This document shows, piece by piece, positions 1 through 8,380 of a DNA stretch of 64,000 nucleotides (positions within the stretch are counted from its first letter, which is position 1; every line of letters begins with the position of its first letter). The notes beneath the pieces are model-generated. The model was given only the letters and a program-made list of their open reading frames with translations. It made no database searches and was not told the origin of the DNA. Where the stretch lies: assembly GCF_004912165.1 (NCBI RefSeq), contig NZ_STGV01000003.1, positions 1 to 64,000 on the forward strand. The letters run 5' to 3'. Made by a program: the position numbers and the translations under genes. The stretch is from Peteryoungia ipomoeae (lineage in GTDB: Bacteria; Pseudomonadota; Alphaproteobacteria; Rhizobiales; Rhizobiaceae).

Positions 1-34
1 TCTCTTCCCGAAGGGAGAGAGGCGGCCACCTTCG

Positions 35-1447
35 TCAGGCTGCAAACCTGATGAGCTTGATCGCCTCGAAGTCCTGCACCCCGCCGCCCACGCGCTTCGT
101 CGTGTAAAACAGCACATAGGGCTTGGCCGAATAGGGGTCGCGCAGCAGGCGCACGCCCACACGATCGACCACCAGATAGCCGGCGCGGAAATCGCCAAAG
201 GCAATCGCCGTCGCATTGGCTGCGATATCGGGCATGTCTTCGGCCTCGACCACCGGGAAGCCGATCAGCGAGGCCGCATCGCCTGCCTTTGCCGGCGGCG
301 CCCAGAGATAATGCCCGTCGGCATCCTTCAGCTTGCGCACCGCCCCCTGGCTGTGCCGGTTCATCACGAAGCTGCCGTTCTGGCGATGCCCGGCTTTCAG
401 CGCATAGACCGCATCGACCAGCACATCGGACGCCCCTGACGCGGCAAAGCCGCCCGCCACCCCGGTTGCGATCGTGCCGATCTTGCCCCATGTCCAGTTG
501 GCGTCCGCCACCTGATCATAGGCGAGAAAGCCCTTCGGCTTCAGCACGCCGTCGCCCTTGACGAAGGCCTCGCCCTCCTGTTCTGCAAAGGCAAGATCCA
601 CCTCCGCCGAGATCCACGCCTCGATGTCGACGGCCGCATCGTCGAGCAGCGCCTGGCTTGCCGCCGGCATGGCGTAAAGCTCCATGGTCGGGAAGGAAAG
701 CTCGGAAAGCTCCGGCGTGCCGGTCTGCGCCCGCGGTCCGGTTTCGGCCACCCAGCCGGTGGCAAAGCCGGTCGCGGCAAAGGGCTTCTTCAGCACCGAG
801 CCGGAGACCTGCCGCACGGTCGAGAGCGCCCGGATCGGCGAGATTGCGGTAAGCCTGCGGCCAATCGCACCGTCCAGCTCCGGCGGCACCAGATAGCCGC
901 CATCGCCGGCAACGGCCGCAGACAGCGCCTTCTGGTCGAGCTCCCGCAAGCCCTGCTCGTCGCCCCGCCGTACATAGGCCTCAAACGCCGCCTTGTGCTC
1001 CGCGTCCACGCGCCCATCTCGACCGGCCTGGCCAAGTTCGGGCCTCAGCGTCTTCAGCACCAGATCGTCCAGCACCCGGCTCTGATCGTCGATCGCCTTG
1101 TTGATCCGCTCCACCTTGTCGCGGGTCACGACATCGCTTGCAAGCTTGCCCTCAAGCTCCGAAAGCCGTTCGTCATTCGCCTCCTTGAAGGCCTCGAACG
1201 CGCTCATGAATTCCGCAAATGCAGACGTCACCGTATCCGGTCCCGCCTTGACCTCCGGTGCCCGTCGCAAACCGCGCGCGCCCTCGCTGCGGCCACCGGC
1301 ACCGCCTTTCGCCGCGAGCCCGTCTGCCAGACCATCGCCCCCCCTTAAGCCCGCATCCGTGGCCATCAAGGCCTTGCGCGCCTGTCGGTCCGCGGCCTTC
1401 CCCGTCACCTTCGCCTGTGTCGTTGTCATCTCTCGCATACCCCTCAT
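35..1447 (-). CDS. HK97-family major capsid protein (GTA-like gp5)
   Basis: This 470-aa protein has the two-part organisation of HK97-fold capsids. A charged, helical N-terminal stretch (about residues 80-160) resembles the delta/scaffold domain that the prohead protease removes, and the capsid fold follows (about 180-470, rich in GDGGYLVPPE- and GWVAETGPR-like segments). It should form the head shell of a gene transfer agent-like particle. Its ATG overlaps the stop of the upstream prohead protease gene (ATGA), which indicates translational coupling. A second ATG at 1429 follows an AGGGG and could be used instead. The gene order protease-capsid, and the portal and terminase further upstream, match RcGTA-like clusters. 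The next head-tail genes would lie left of the window edge. GTA rather than prophage is an inference from order and gene content. Confidence 0.9.
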   Translation of the reverse strand: MRGMREMTTTQAKVTGKAADRQARKALMATDAGLRGGDGLADGLAAKGGAGGRSEGARGLRRAPEVKAGPDTVTSAFAEFMSAFEAFKEANDERLSELEGKLASDVVTRDKVERINKAIDDQSRVLDDLVLKTLRPELGQAGRDGRVDAEHKAAFEAYVRRGDEQGLRELDQKALSAAVAGDGGYLVPPELDGAIGRRLTAISPIRALSTVRQVSGSVLKKPFAATGFATGWVAETGPRAQTGTPELSELSFPTMELYAMPAASQALLDDAAVDIEAWISAEVDLAFAEQEGEAFVKGDGVLKPKGFLAYDQVADANWTWGKIGTIATGVAGGFAASGASDVLVDAVYALKAGHRQNGSFVMNRHSQGAVRKLKDADGHYLWAPPAKAGDAASLIGFPVVEAEDMPDIAANATAIAFGDFRAGYLVVDRVGVRLLRDPYSAKPYVLFYTTKRVGGGVQDFEAIKLIRFAA

Positions 1448-2019
1448 CCTTTCGTGAAATGGGTCTTGGCCATCGACCGTGCCGCCCGGCGCATCAGCCG
1501 GACGAGTTCGGTTTCCCTGTCGCGCCAGAAGCGCCGATGTTTGACGTCGGAGACCCTGGCCCCCGGCAGCATGGGAAAGGTCACCACCGAGATTTCCCAG
1601 AGATCGGCCTCGACGATGCGGCGCACGCCGGAGCCGCGCTCGTTTCTCGTCTTCACCGCGCGAAAGCCGATCGACAGTCCGTCGAGTGCGCCTTCGCGCA
1701 TCAGCGCATGCACCTCGCGGGCGCGGGCGACATCGGTCGAAAGCTGCCCCTCGACATAAAGCCCGCGGCGATCCTCCTTCAAAACCGTCCAGCGGCCGAT
1801 CACCTCGGCCGGATCGTGCTGGTAGAGCATGCGCACACCCGCTGCCCCGCGCTTTTCGATCGAGGCGGCAAAAGCCCCGGGCTCGATGGCATCGCGCCCC
1901 AGATCCACCTCGCCAAACAGGCTCGCATAACCGGAAAACACCCCCTGCCGATCAACGCCCTTCAGCGTCAGACCCGCATAGGTAAACCGCGGCGCTGCCG
2001 CGCCGTTGAAACTGCTCAT
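1444..2019 (-). CDS. HK97-family prohead protease (GTA-like gp4)
   Basis: This 191-aa protein belongs to the S78 prohead protease family, which matures the capsid by cutting the delta domain of the neighbouring capsid protein. Visible family features are the YASLFG..D..RD.I.PGAF stretch near residues 31-50, a histidine in LYQHDPAEVIG (about H68) and a serine in GLSIGF (about S116), the expected catalytic His and Ser. The open frame extends further upstream, but AGGAG lies 6 nt before the ATG at 2019, and the upstream extension is repeat sequence with no similarity to the family. The stop overlaps the capsid start. Confidence 0.9.
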   Translation of the reverse strand: MSSFNGAAAPRFTYAGLTLKGVDRQGVFSGYASLFGEVDLGRDAIEPGAFAASIEKRGAAGVRMLYQHDPAEVIGRWTVLKEDRRGLYVEGQLSTDVARAREVHALMREGALDGLSIGFRAVKTRNERGSGVRRIVEADLWEISVVTFPMLPGARVSDVKHRRFWRDRETELVRLMRRAARSMAKTHFTKG

Positions 2020-2727
2020 GACTGTCTCCTGATGATGATGGTGAAGGCGCAATGCGCCCTCTGCGCTACGCCCCGCCTGCGGGGGGAGCTGCCCGAATTC
2101 AGGCGCAACGCGATGCGCCGGGGACGAGGGGCAGCCTGTGAAAAACCGTCTAAGTTCCCAGGACCGCCTCAGCCCCCCTCTGCCTTGGCGGGCATCTCCC
2201 CCACATGGGGACAGGGCAATTGCATAGAAACTTTGAGCGGCGCACAAAGCGGGGTCGCTCTTCTCCCCAAAGGGGGAGAAGGTCCCGGCAGGGGGATAAG
2301 GGGGAGCGAAGCAGAAGGGCACACATTCAACGCCTCGCCGAACCGCCCCCTCACCTCGCCTCCGCTGCGCTCGGCGATCCTCTCCCCGTGGGGAGAGGCG
2401 GTCACGCAAGCCCCTCACGCAATTAGCGCGTCACTGTCCAAATTCAGAAGCCAGCCGCAAATACGACGTCAATCAATGCCCCGGCATCCGCCACACGCCT
2501 CTTCTCCCCAGGGGGAGAAGGTCCCGGCAGGGGGATGAGGGGGAGCGAAACAGAAGGGCAGACATTCAACGCGTCACCGAACAAGGCAGGCGATGCCAGA
2601 AGCCGCAGCGCTCCACTCTCCCCCCTTGTGGGGGAGATGTCACGAAGTGACAGAGGGGGGTTCCCCCACCTCCGCGGCACGCCCAGCTTTTTGCCAAGGC
2701 TCGGGCCATTCCCTGCTATCCCGCACC
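2020..2727. repeat. Intergenic palindromic repeat cluster
   Basis: These 700 bases between two GTA-like genes hold no credible gene. They contain two direct copies of an ~80-bp unit (about 2261-2340 and 2502-2580). Each starts with the hairpin TTCTCCCC/GGGGGAGAA, continues with GGTCCCGGCAGGGGGAT, and ends in an ACATTCAACGC-like stretch. Another short palindrome, CCTCTCCCC/GGGGAGAGG, lies near 2378-2398. A third type (about 2622-2662) pairs CTCCCCC with GGGGGAG and is followed by a GTCAC/GTGAC hairpin and GAGGGGGG; it recurs twice near 58.96-59.13 kb. Open frames through here are repeat-encoded, proline- and arginine-rich, and not believable proteins. Confidence 0.8.
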
Positions 2728-3042
2728 TCACCCAACCTTCCCCGCCCGGCCGATCAGCCGCACCAAAAGCCCCATGGCCCACCAGGCGGCAAAGGAGGCG
2801 AGCGTGGCGCCTGCCAGCATGATTTCGGAGGCCGAGAGATGCGCCGTCAGCGACAGCCGCGTCGCGCACCACACCCCCGTCGGCCCGCCGAAGATCAGGC
2901 CGCAGGCGACACCGGTCAGAAACCGGACCGCGGCTTCCCGCTGGCTCCTTGGCAGCAGATAGACAAGCGACAGCGCCGAGCCTGCAACCGCGCCCATAAG
3001 GCGTGCGGTCGTCACGCCGCCGTCATGGCTGAAATCAGTCAT
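2728..3042 (-). CDS. Small membrane protein of the GTA-like cluster (DUF6107-like)
   Basis: This 104-aa protein has three or four hydrophobic segments (about residues 15-32, 40-58 and 72-100), so it is probably an inner-membrane protein. It lies between the portal and protease genes, where rhizobial GTA clusters usually carry a small conserved membrane protein; I recall this as DUF6107, without a search. The ATG at 3042 has a GGAAAG 8 nt upstream, and the longer open frame has no better start. Its role in particle production is unknown. Confidence 0.6.
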   Translation of the reverse strand: MTDFSHDGGVTTARLMGAVAGSALSLVYLLPRSQREAAVRFLTGVACGLIFGGPTGVWCATRLSLTAHLSASEIMLAGATLASFAAWWAMGLLVRLIGRAGKVG

Positions 3043-3046
3043 TTGT

Positions 3047-3184
3047 TCATCTTTCCAGGATAAGGTGATTGTTGGCGCCGGCCGACACGATCCCGCCCGC
3101 AAGGGCCGCGGCCGGCGCGCCCCCTCCTTCAGATTTGGCAAATGCGACGATCCTTACCGCGAGCGTCAGGGTGCTGTTGCGCAT
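3047..3184 (-). CDS. Candidate 45-aa small protein
   Basis: A short frame begins with ATG at 3184, 3 nt after an AAGGA, and stops 4 nt before the start of the DUF6107-like gene. The spacing suggests an operon member. The peptide is alanine/glycine-rich in its second half (EGGGAPAAALAGG) with a hydrophobic start. No family is recognised. The longer open frame to 3433 reads through a REP-like palindrome and is not credible. Conservation between relatives would decide whether this is real. Confidence 0.3.
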   Translation of the reverse strand: MRNSTLTLAVRIVAFAKSEGGGAPAAALAGGIVSAGANNHLILER

Positions 3185-3295
3185 CGTTCCTTGCGCCGCA
3201 CGGCCGAGGATGACGACGGTCGACAATGGTGCAGTATCTTCCCCCGGCACTGGCGGATTGAACGTGGGCGAAGGATCGCGATGGCGCCTCCCTCC

Positions 3296-3323
3296 GTCAT
3301 CCTCGGGTTTAACCCGAGGATCC
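3296..3323. repeat. REP-like palindrome (CCTCGGGTT/AACCCGAGG)
   Basis: A near-perfect palindrome with core CCTCGGGTT-TAACCCGAGG is bordered by GTCAT and ATCC. The same unit occurs at 16271-16298 and 16385-16412. When translated, such units give the LDPRVKPEDD-type peptides that produce spurious open frames. It lies between the portal gene and the small proteins. Confidence 0.8.
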
Positions 3324-3344
3324 AGGCGCAAGGTCTTCACCCCG

Positions 3345-4517
3345 TCAGTACCCCACAGCCGCGCGCTTTTCCTCGTCGGTGAGGAAGGTCGCAGCGCCAA
3401 GCCTTGCCCAGAGCGCATCCCGTTCGGCGGCAAGGCCGGCCACGGTGTCGAGGTCGGCCACCAATTTCAGCGCCTCGCCGGTCAGATCGCCTAAAAATAC
3501 GGAGAGCGAGGCTGCCGTCCGCGTTACCAGCGGCAGGACCGTCAGACGATAGAAGGCACGGTTCGCCTCCTGGTAATTGGCATAGGTGTTGTCGCCGGGA
3601 ATGCCGAGCAGCATGGGCGGCACGCCGAAGGCGAGCGCAATGTCGCGGGCCGCGCCATTCTTTGCCTCGACGAAATCCATGTCCTTCGGCGAAAGCCCCA
3701 TCGACTTCCAGTCGAGACCGCCTTCGAGCAAAAGCGGACGCCCCGCCCGCATCGGGCCGGAATAGCCTTCGTCGAGTTCGGTCTTCAGCCGCTGATACTG
3801 GTCGGCGGACAGATTGCCGCCCTCCTTCGGCTGGTAGACCAAAGCGCCGGAAGGGCGTGCCGAATTGTCGAGCAAGGCCTTGTTCCAGCGGCCTGCGGCA
3901 TTGTGCAGGTCAAGTGCCACTTGCGCGGCGGCAAGCGGCGCAAAGCCCTCGTGATCGTCAAGCGGATGAAAGAGCTTCACATGCAGGAGATCGCCAAGCG
4001 CGATCCGCCGCGTCTTTGCTCCCGCGCGGTAGTCGTAGCCGATCGGCCAGCCATCGGCGCCGGTCACGATGCTCACCCGGTCGGGCCTCAGGAGATGAAG
4101 GGCATTGCCCGTCTGCGCGATCTGCAAGCGCGATCCGACGCTCTCGACATAGGCATTGCCCGAAAGCAGCAGCTGGCCATAGAGCGCCTCGAGAAAATCA
4201 GGTCCTGTCATCGCGCTGTTCGGCCGCGCAATCAGCGCCAGGGCCGGATGCTCCGGCCGCTCCCGTTCGCCGTGATAGGCCAGCAGGCCGATGCTCGCAG
4301 CCGCTTCCGACACCATGCGCACGCACCGATGCGCCACCGGGTTCTTCATGAACCCTTCTCTGGCAAGCGCGCCATAGCTGCGCCCGGTCCAGCGCGCCTC
4401 GCCCTCGCCGGCAATCAGCGCGAACCGGTGAGCCGTGATCGCCGCAGCCGCCTTTTCCTCGGCCATGGGAAATCCTCCCGGGGCAGCGCCCCAGGGCAGT
4501 CGAAACGGAAGTTTCAT
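3345..4517 (-). CDS. HK97-family phage portal protein (GTA-like gp3)
   Basis: This 390-aa protein has features of the PF04860 portal family: an N-terminal region with NPVAHRCVRMVSEAAA, the SGNAYVE segment, YQPKEGGNLSADQYQRLKTELDEGYSG in the middle, and a late GVPPMLLGIPGDNTYANYQEANRAFYRLTVLPL stretch. Twelve copies would form the DNA channel at the head vertex. AAGGG lies about 9 nt before the ATG. In RcGTA-like clusters the large terminase normally lies directly upstream. Here about 2.4 kb of other genes (Dabb, GH19, small ORFs) separate the two, which is unusual. Confidence 0.9.
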   Translation of the reverse strand: MKLPFRLPWGAAPGGFPMAEEKAAAAITAHRFALIAGEGEARWTGRSYGALAREGFMKNPVAHRCVRMVSEAAASIGLLAYHGERERPEHPALALIARPNSAMTGPDFLEALYGQLLLSGNAYVESVGSRLQIAQTGNALHLLRPDRVSIVTGADGWPIGYDYRAGAKTRRIALGDLLHVKLFHPLDDHEGFAPLAAAQVALDLHNAAGRWNKALLDNSARPSGALVYQPKEGGNLSADQYQRLKTELDEGYSGPMRAGRPLLLEGGLDWKSMGLSPKDMDFVEAKNGAARDIALAFGVPPMLLGIPGDNTYANYQEANRAFYRLTVLPLVTRTAASLSVFLGDLTGEALKLVADLDTVAGLAAERDALWARLGAATFLTDEEKRAAVGY

Positions 4518-4624
4518 GAGATTTTTCCCTTGATGTCACCGGACGGACGCCGCCCCCGGCGCCCTGTCAAAACCATGCCCCGGCAGAGACGTCTTGCACC
4601 GGCGCTAACCTCGCGCCTGATCCG

Positions 4625-4930
4625 TCAGATCGGTTCGTGCACGGCGTCCGCCACGTGGTAATCCGCCGCATAGCGCTCCTCGCGCAGCGGCTTCACCCGG
4701 CGGATGCTTTCTTCGTACAGCGGATGCGCCTTGTAGGCGGCAAGCGCTGCCGCATCCTCGAATTCGCCATAGACGACGAGGTCGATATCGCGATGGAAGC
4801 CGTCGGTTTTCACATTGCTGCCGATCTCCAGCCTCTTGGCATGGGGGATCTCTGTCAGTATGGACAGGCCTGCACGCACCGCCTCCAGGTTTTCCGGGCT
4901 GACGGTGAAGAAAACGATATGGCGGATCAT
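4625..4930 (-). CDS. Dabb family (stress-responsive alpha/beta barrel) protein
   Basis: This 101-aa protein has the Dabb domain pattern: a start of MIRHIVFFTV, a middle strand IDLVVYGEFEDAAALAAY, and HPLYEESI before the C-terminus. These proteins form dimeric alpha/beta barrels, and their biochemical role in bacteria is mostly unknown. AAGGAG lies 9 nt before the ATG at 4930, so the longer open frame to 4981 is unlikely. It sits between the portal gene and the lysozyme-like gene, apparently an insertion into the GTA-like cluster rather than a particle component. Confidence 0.8.
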   Translation of the reverse strand: MIRHIVFFTVSPENLEAVRAGLSILTEIPHAKRLEIGSNVKTDGFHRDIDLVVYGEFEDAAALAAYKAHPLYEESIRRVKPLREERYAADYHVADAVHEPI

Positions 4931-4985
4931 GGCATGACACTCCTTGGCAGACACGGCTGCGAGGTAGCATCCTCGCGCCATGCAC

Positions 4986-5612
4986 TCAATGCGTCAGCGC
5001 CATGCGGATGGCTGCGTCATAGCGAATGGCAAGCCCCGCAATCGTCTTTGCCCGGTCGCGACCATTGATGATCTTGCGCGCCCCCGTCCAGTCGGCCTTC
5101 TGGCCGGAGAAGAAATCGAGAAGTCTGGCACCGGTAAACAGCCCCTCCTGCATACCGCAGACCAGGATGGTCGCCGCCACATCCGGCTTCATCGCAAGGT
5201 CCGGTTCCGCCACCAGATCCAGCCCCACCACCTGGCCCATGCGCTCGTAATTGTCGCGATGCGTCAGCTGCACGAAGCCGCGGCCATAATAGCTCCGGCC
5301 ATTGCCATCCCGCCGCCAATAGGGTTTCGAGACCGTCGGCAGCCGCCCGGCGCGGTAGGCCCGCTCCAGCCGCGCCACGGCCTCCTCGTCGGTTCGGGCG
5401 CGCGTTTCGCGCACCGGCTCGAACGTCGCCGCCGTTTCGTGATGCACGGTCGCCAGCATATAGGCCAGCATGCGCGGATCGAAGAAGCCGCCATTACGCC
5501 CCCTAGCACGGTCCAGAATCACCTCGCATCCGGCCACTTGCGCGCGCGAAAGGGCGCCGCCGAACAGGCCCGGACGCACCGCATCAAAGAAGATTTTTCG
5601 ATTGATCCGCAT
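4986..5612 (-). CDS. Glycoside hydrolase family 19-type lysozyme/endolysin
   Basis: This 208-aa protein resembles the chitinase class I-like (GH19) endolysins of phages. VHHETAATFEP contains the HET motif with the likely catalytic Glu59. YYGRGFVQLTHRDNYERMG and INGRDRA are family-typical substrate-cleft segments. The expected activity is cleavage of peptidoglycan or chitin-like beta-1,4 bonds. There is no signal peptide, so release would need a holin or lysis. AAAGG lies about 11 nt before the ATG at 5612; an ATG at 5633 has no SD. Its place inside the GTA-like cluster suggests a role in particle release, but that is inference. It could also be a leftover prophage lysis gene. Confidence 0.8.
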   Translation of the reverse strand: MRINRKIFFDAVRPGLFGGALSRAQVAGCEVILDRARGRNGGFFDPRMLAYMLATVHHETAATFEPVRETRARTDEEAVARLERAYRAGRLPTVSKPYWRRDGNGRSYYGRGFVQLTHRDNYERMGQVVGLDLVAEPDLAMKPDVAATILVCGMQEGLFTGARLLDFFSGQKADWTGARKIINGRDRAKTIAGLAIRYDAAIRMALTH

Positions 5613-5696
5613 GGTTTGATCGACCTTTCGCATGGGTATGGCAACGGGTCCGGCGAAAGCTGAGAGCCCGCCATGAAAAAACCTTGAGTTTTAAAC

Positions 5697-5717
5697 CGAT
5701 TGAACAAAATTCAATCG
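5697..5717. promoter_or_regulatory. Inverted repeat, candidate operator
   Basis: A perfect 8-bp inverted repeat, CGATTGAA-N5-TTCAATCG, lies in an AT-rich stretch between the divergent GH19 gene and the 43-aa gene. It could control either or both. No regulator is identified. Confidence 0.4.
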
Positions 5718-5829
5718 TTTAGACCTCGTTCCGTTCACATTTACAAAGTATTTACAGTGTGGAACCTTCCGCCCCGAAAGACGTTACCCCGCCGACCGTC
5801 CATGAAGCGGCGAGCCCCAGGAGGATGAC

Positions 5830-5961
5830 ATGCAGACCAATTCTTCGATGAGCCCCAAGACTGCTGCCCCCGCCACCATTCCGGCCCATGTGCTTGAGCG
5901 CCTGGAAAACGAATGGCGCCAGGTCCGCCGTCCGGCTCCTCAGGGCCCCGCTTCCAAGTAA
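5830..5961 (+). CDS. 43-aa hypothetical protein
   Basis: A 44-codon frame begins with ATG 5 nt after a perfect AGGAGG and ends 24 nt before a strong rho-independent terminator, so it has its own complete transcription unit. The peptide starts MQTNSSMSPKTAAP, contains a short amphipathic stretch (HVLERLENEWRQVRR) and ends in a proline-rich tail. It is probably cytoplasmic. No family is recognised. It lies in an insertion between the portal and terminase genes of the GTA-like cluster. Confidence 0.75.
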   Translation: MQTNSSMSPKTAAPATIPAHVLERLENEWRQVRRPAPQGPASK

Positions 5962-5985
5962 TCGATCCACCGCTGAGACGTTCAC

Positions 5986-6016
5986 AAAAACCGGTGCCCT
6001 CCAGGCGCCGGTTTTT
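5986..6016 (+). terminator. Rho-independent terminator of the 43-aa gene
   Basis: A 13-bp stem (AAAAACCGGTGCC with GGCGCCGGTTTTT, one wobble pair) around a 5-nt loop ends in a T run. It lies just after the 43-aa gene. Its symmetry would also allow termination from the other strand. Confidence 0.85.
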
Positions 6017-6169
6017 CGTTTGGGTCACAAGTCCTCTCCCCCCTTTGTGGGGGAGAAAGCGAAATCGAAGGCTTAGGCATCGGACTCAAAAAGCCTTCCC
6101 ACCTCCAGCCTCACTGCGAATTCGATGGATGAAAGTAAAAGAGACTCCACAACCTAGAGGAATCTAGGC

Positions 6170-6808
6170 ATGCTGCTAGATATGGGGACACTGCAAAAAA
6201 TCATTAAAATTGAGTCTATCTGGTCGCTTTGGAACATGGTCCGCGACAACTGGGCTCAAGCTTCCATTTTTTTTCTCGGAGGCGGGGGACTTAGTTATTT
6301 GGCAGCTGCCACAGATTGGCTGAATGCTTGGGGGCCGATTGCTTGGGGTGTGGCTTTCTTCTTCGGAGCATTCTTGGCACTCGGAATAAGATACACTTGG
6401 CTGGCTATTAATAGCCGGCACTTCATAAACAGACAGGTGGAAATTTCAGTTGCTAATGATGGAGTGAACCCTAGAGAGAGTCGCTTCGAAAGACGAAAAA
6501 TCCCGCTAGCTAATTTTTTTAGCCCATACTATTTCGCCCACATCAGAAAGAACTTTATTGATTGCGATATGTATGGTCCGGTGATGCTCCACATGAATGG
6601 CGGCACGCTCAATGGTGTAGAATTTAGGCACTGCCAAATAGTCATCGTGAGAGAAGGTGTCACGCTATGGGGCGTCACTGCACTCGAGTCTCCTACTGTT
6701 ATAGGAGGAACGATGGCTAATGTTACTCTACTAATGACTAGAGGGCAGTACTTCAACATGCCGCAAGACATGCGTGATAATGTGCCAATTATTCATGAGT
6801 GGAACTGA
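6170..6808 (+). CDS. Hypothetical low-GC membrane protein
   Basis: This 212-aa protein is unlike its neighbours: it is visibly AT-rich, with many rare-looking codons, and is probably acquired. Two adjacent hydrophobic segments (about residues 34-50 and 56-80) suggest a membrane hairpin. The cytoplasmic or periplasmic remainder holds alternating strand-like stretches (GGTLNGVEFRHCQIVIV, TLWGVTALESPTVIGG) that could form a beta-helix-like unit. No family is recognised. A GAGG lies upstream of the ATG at 6170, and the ATG at 6182 is an alternative start. It is read against the direction of the GTA-like genes on both sides. Confidence 0.6.
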   Translation: MLLDMGTLQKIIKIESIWSLWNMVRDNWAQASIFFLGGGGLSYLAAATDWLNAWGPIAWGVAFFFGAFLALGIRYTWLAINSRHFINRQVEISVANDGVNPRESRFERRKIPLANFFSPYYFAHIRKNFIDCDMYGPVMLHMNGGTLNGVEFRHCQIVIVREGVTLWGVTALESPTVIGGTMANVTLLMTRGQYFNMPQDMRDNVPIIHEWN

Positions 6809-6890
6809 ATTCTAAAGATGCCCCCTATATCGATAATGACGAGAATTGCACCGGCTTTTGCCGTCATGGCTCCAGACTTCCAGCCCCTCC

Positions 6891-8354
6891 TCACACCTCC
6901 CTGATCCGTGGCTCCCCGCCGCCCTCCAGCATCAGCGCCGTCAGCGCCCAGACAAGCGCATCCAGCCGGTCCGGCGAGCGTCCGTTTGACAATCCCTCCG
7001 GCCCGAAGTCGCACATCTGGTCCTCAAGCGCTGCAAACCGCCCGGCATGCAGAACCCGCCCCTGCTCATAGAGGGCCGCCACCGGTTCGGCGCGGAGAAA
7101 CTTGCCGCGCCTGGCCCTCACCGTCGACACCGGCAGGCCGGCCTCGATGCCCTGCAGAACGCTTTTCACCATATCGCCGCCCTGGTTGATCTCGGCCACC
7201 ACGCGGTCCGCCTCGAAGCGCCGATAGGCCGAAACCACAGCGCGCGCCCAGCCCGCCGGGCCCTCACCCTCGACCGAACAATCTGCAAGAACCACCGCCT
7301 GGCCATTCTCCTTCAGCCCCGCCACCACGATGCCGCAGCAGGCTGAAACGCCACCCGCCGGCGGATCGACCGCCACCACGATGCGGCGCAAAGGCTCAGC
7401 CAGTTTCACCACGATCTCGTCGATCCGCGCCCGTTTCCAGAGCGCATCGGCCCGGTCCTCGATCAGCTCGCCGTCGAGCTCCTGCCGGCCAAGCCGTGTG
7501 CCGCCATAGCGCGCGCTGAGCGCCGCCAGGAACCCCGGCGCCAGATGCGCGGCATTGGCGGATGTCGCCATACGCGTCAGCCGCGTGCCCGGATCGCCCA
7601 TCAGCCGCCGCACCAGCGGCACCGGCCGCGGCGTCGTCGTCACCACCTGGCGCGGCTGATCGCCAAGCCTCAGCGCAAACTGCAGCATGTCGAATGTCTC
7701 GTCCGCATGTTTCCATTTCGCCAGCTCGTCGCACCAGGCGAGGTGAAACTGCGGCCCGCGCAGGCTTTCGGGATCCTCGGAGGAAAAGATCTGCGCGATC
7801 GCGCCATTCGGCCAGACAAGCCGCCTTCGTGAAATCTCCACCTCCGGCCGCATGCGCCTGGCAATCCGCGACAGCCCCGATATACCGTCGATCATCACCT
7901 CGCGTGCATCACCCAGCGTTTCCGCCACCAGTGCAATGCGCAGGTCGGTCCGCCTGCCGGCGGCCATCACGCAAGCCTGCACCCATTCGGCGCCCGCCCG
8001 CGTCTTGCCTGATCCGCGCCCGCCCATGATCATCCAGGTCTGCCACCTGCCCTGAGGCGGCAATTGCTCGGGCCGCGCCAGAAGCGGCCAGTCGCGGGCC
8101 AGAAAGGCCAGATCTTCGGGGCTGAGTGCGGAAAGATCGAGCGTTCCCGGCGGCGAGACATCTGCCGCTGGAAGCCCGGTCATCGCCCGTGTCGCAACAG
8201 ACATGCCCTCTGCCAGCGCCGCCCCCCGCGCGGCCGCCATGACCATCGTCTGCGAGAGCGCACCCAAGCCATCCGCCGCATCGCGGGCTATGTCGATCGC
8301 CTTGTGCCGACGCTCCCGCCCCAACCGCGCCAGAGATTTCCGCGTCATCGGCAA
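6891..8354 (-). CDS. Phage terminase large subunit (GTA-like gp2)
   Basis: This 487-aa DNA-packaging motor has both expected domains. The ATPase domain shows a Walker A motif GGRGSGKT (residues 111-118), LVAETLGDAR, and a Walker B LAWCDE (about 205-210). The nuclease domain shows VVAVDPPAG, VVAEINQGGDMV and a C-terminal RLDALVWALTALML, with acidic residues in RNase H-like positions. It would pump DNA into the prohead through the portal. The terminase of an RcGTA-like element is expected directly before the portal gene; here the two are about 2.4 kb apart. The upstream side borders a RIME1-like element. Confidence 0.92.
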   Translation of the reverse strand: MPMTRKSLARLGRERRHKAIDIARDAADGLGALSQTMVMAAARGAALAEGMSVATRAMTGLPAADVSPPGTLDLSALSPEDLAFLARDWPLLARPEQLPPQGRWQTWMIMGGRGSGKTRAGAEWVQACVMAAGRRTDLRIALVAETLGDAREVMIDGISGLSRIARRMRPEVEISRRRLVWPNGAIAQIFSSEDPESLRGPQFHLAWCDELAKWKHADETFDMLQFALRLGDQPRQVVTTTPRPVPLVRRLMGDPGTRLTRMATSANAAHLAPGFLAALSARYGGTRLGRQELDGELIEDRADALWKRARIDEIVVKLAEPLRRIVVAVDPPAGGVSACCGIVVAGLKENGQAVVLADCSVEGEGPAGWARAVVSAYRRFEADRVVAEINQGGDMVKSVLQGIEAGLPVSTVRARRGKFLRAEPVAALYEQGRVLHAGRFAALEDQMCDFGPEGLSNGRSPDRLDALVWALTALMLEGGGEPRIREV

Positions 8355-8380
8355 GCCCCCTGGTGCATGTGGTTACAACT

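Noticed and set aside
3047-3433. 128-aa minus-strand frame between portal and small membrane protein
   Set aside because: It reads through the REP-like palindrome, giving the LDPRVKPEDD peptide typical of that repeat. Only the last 45 codons, with their own SD, were kept as a weak candidate.
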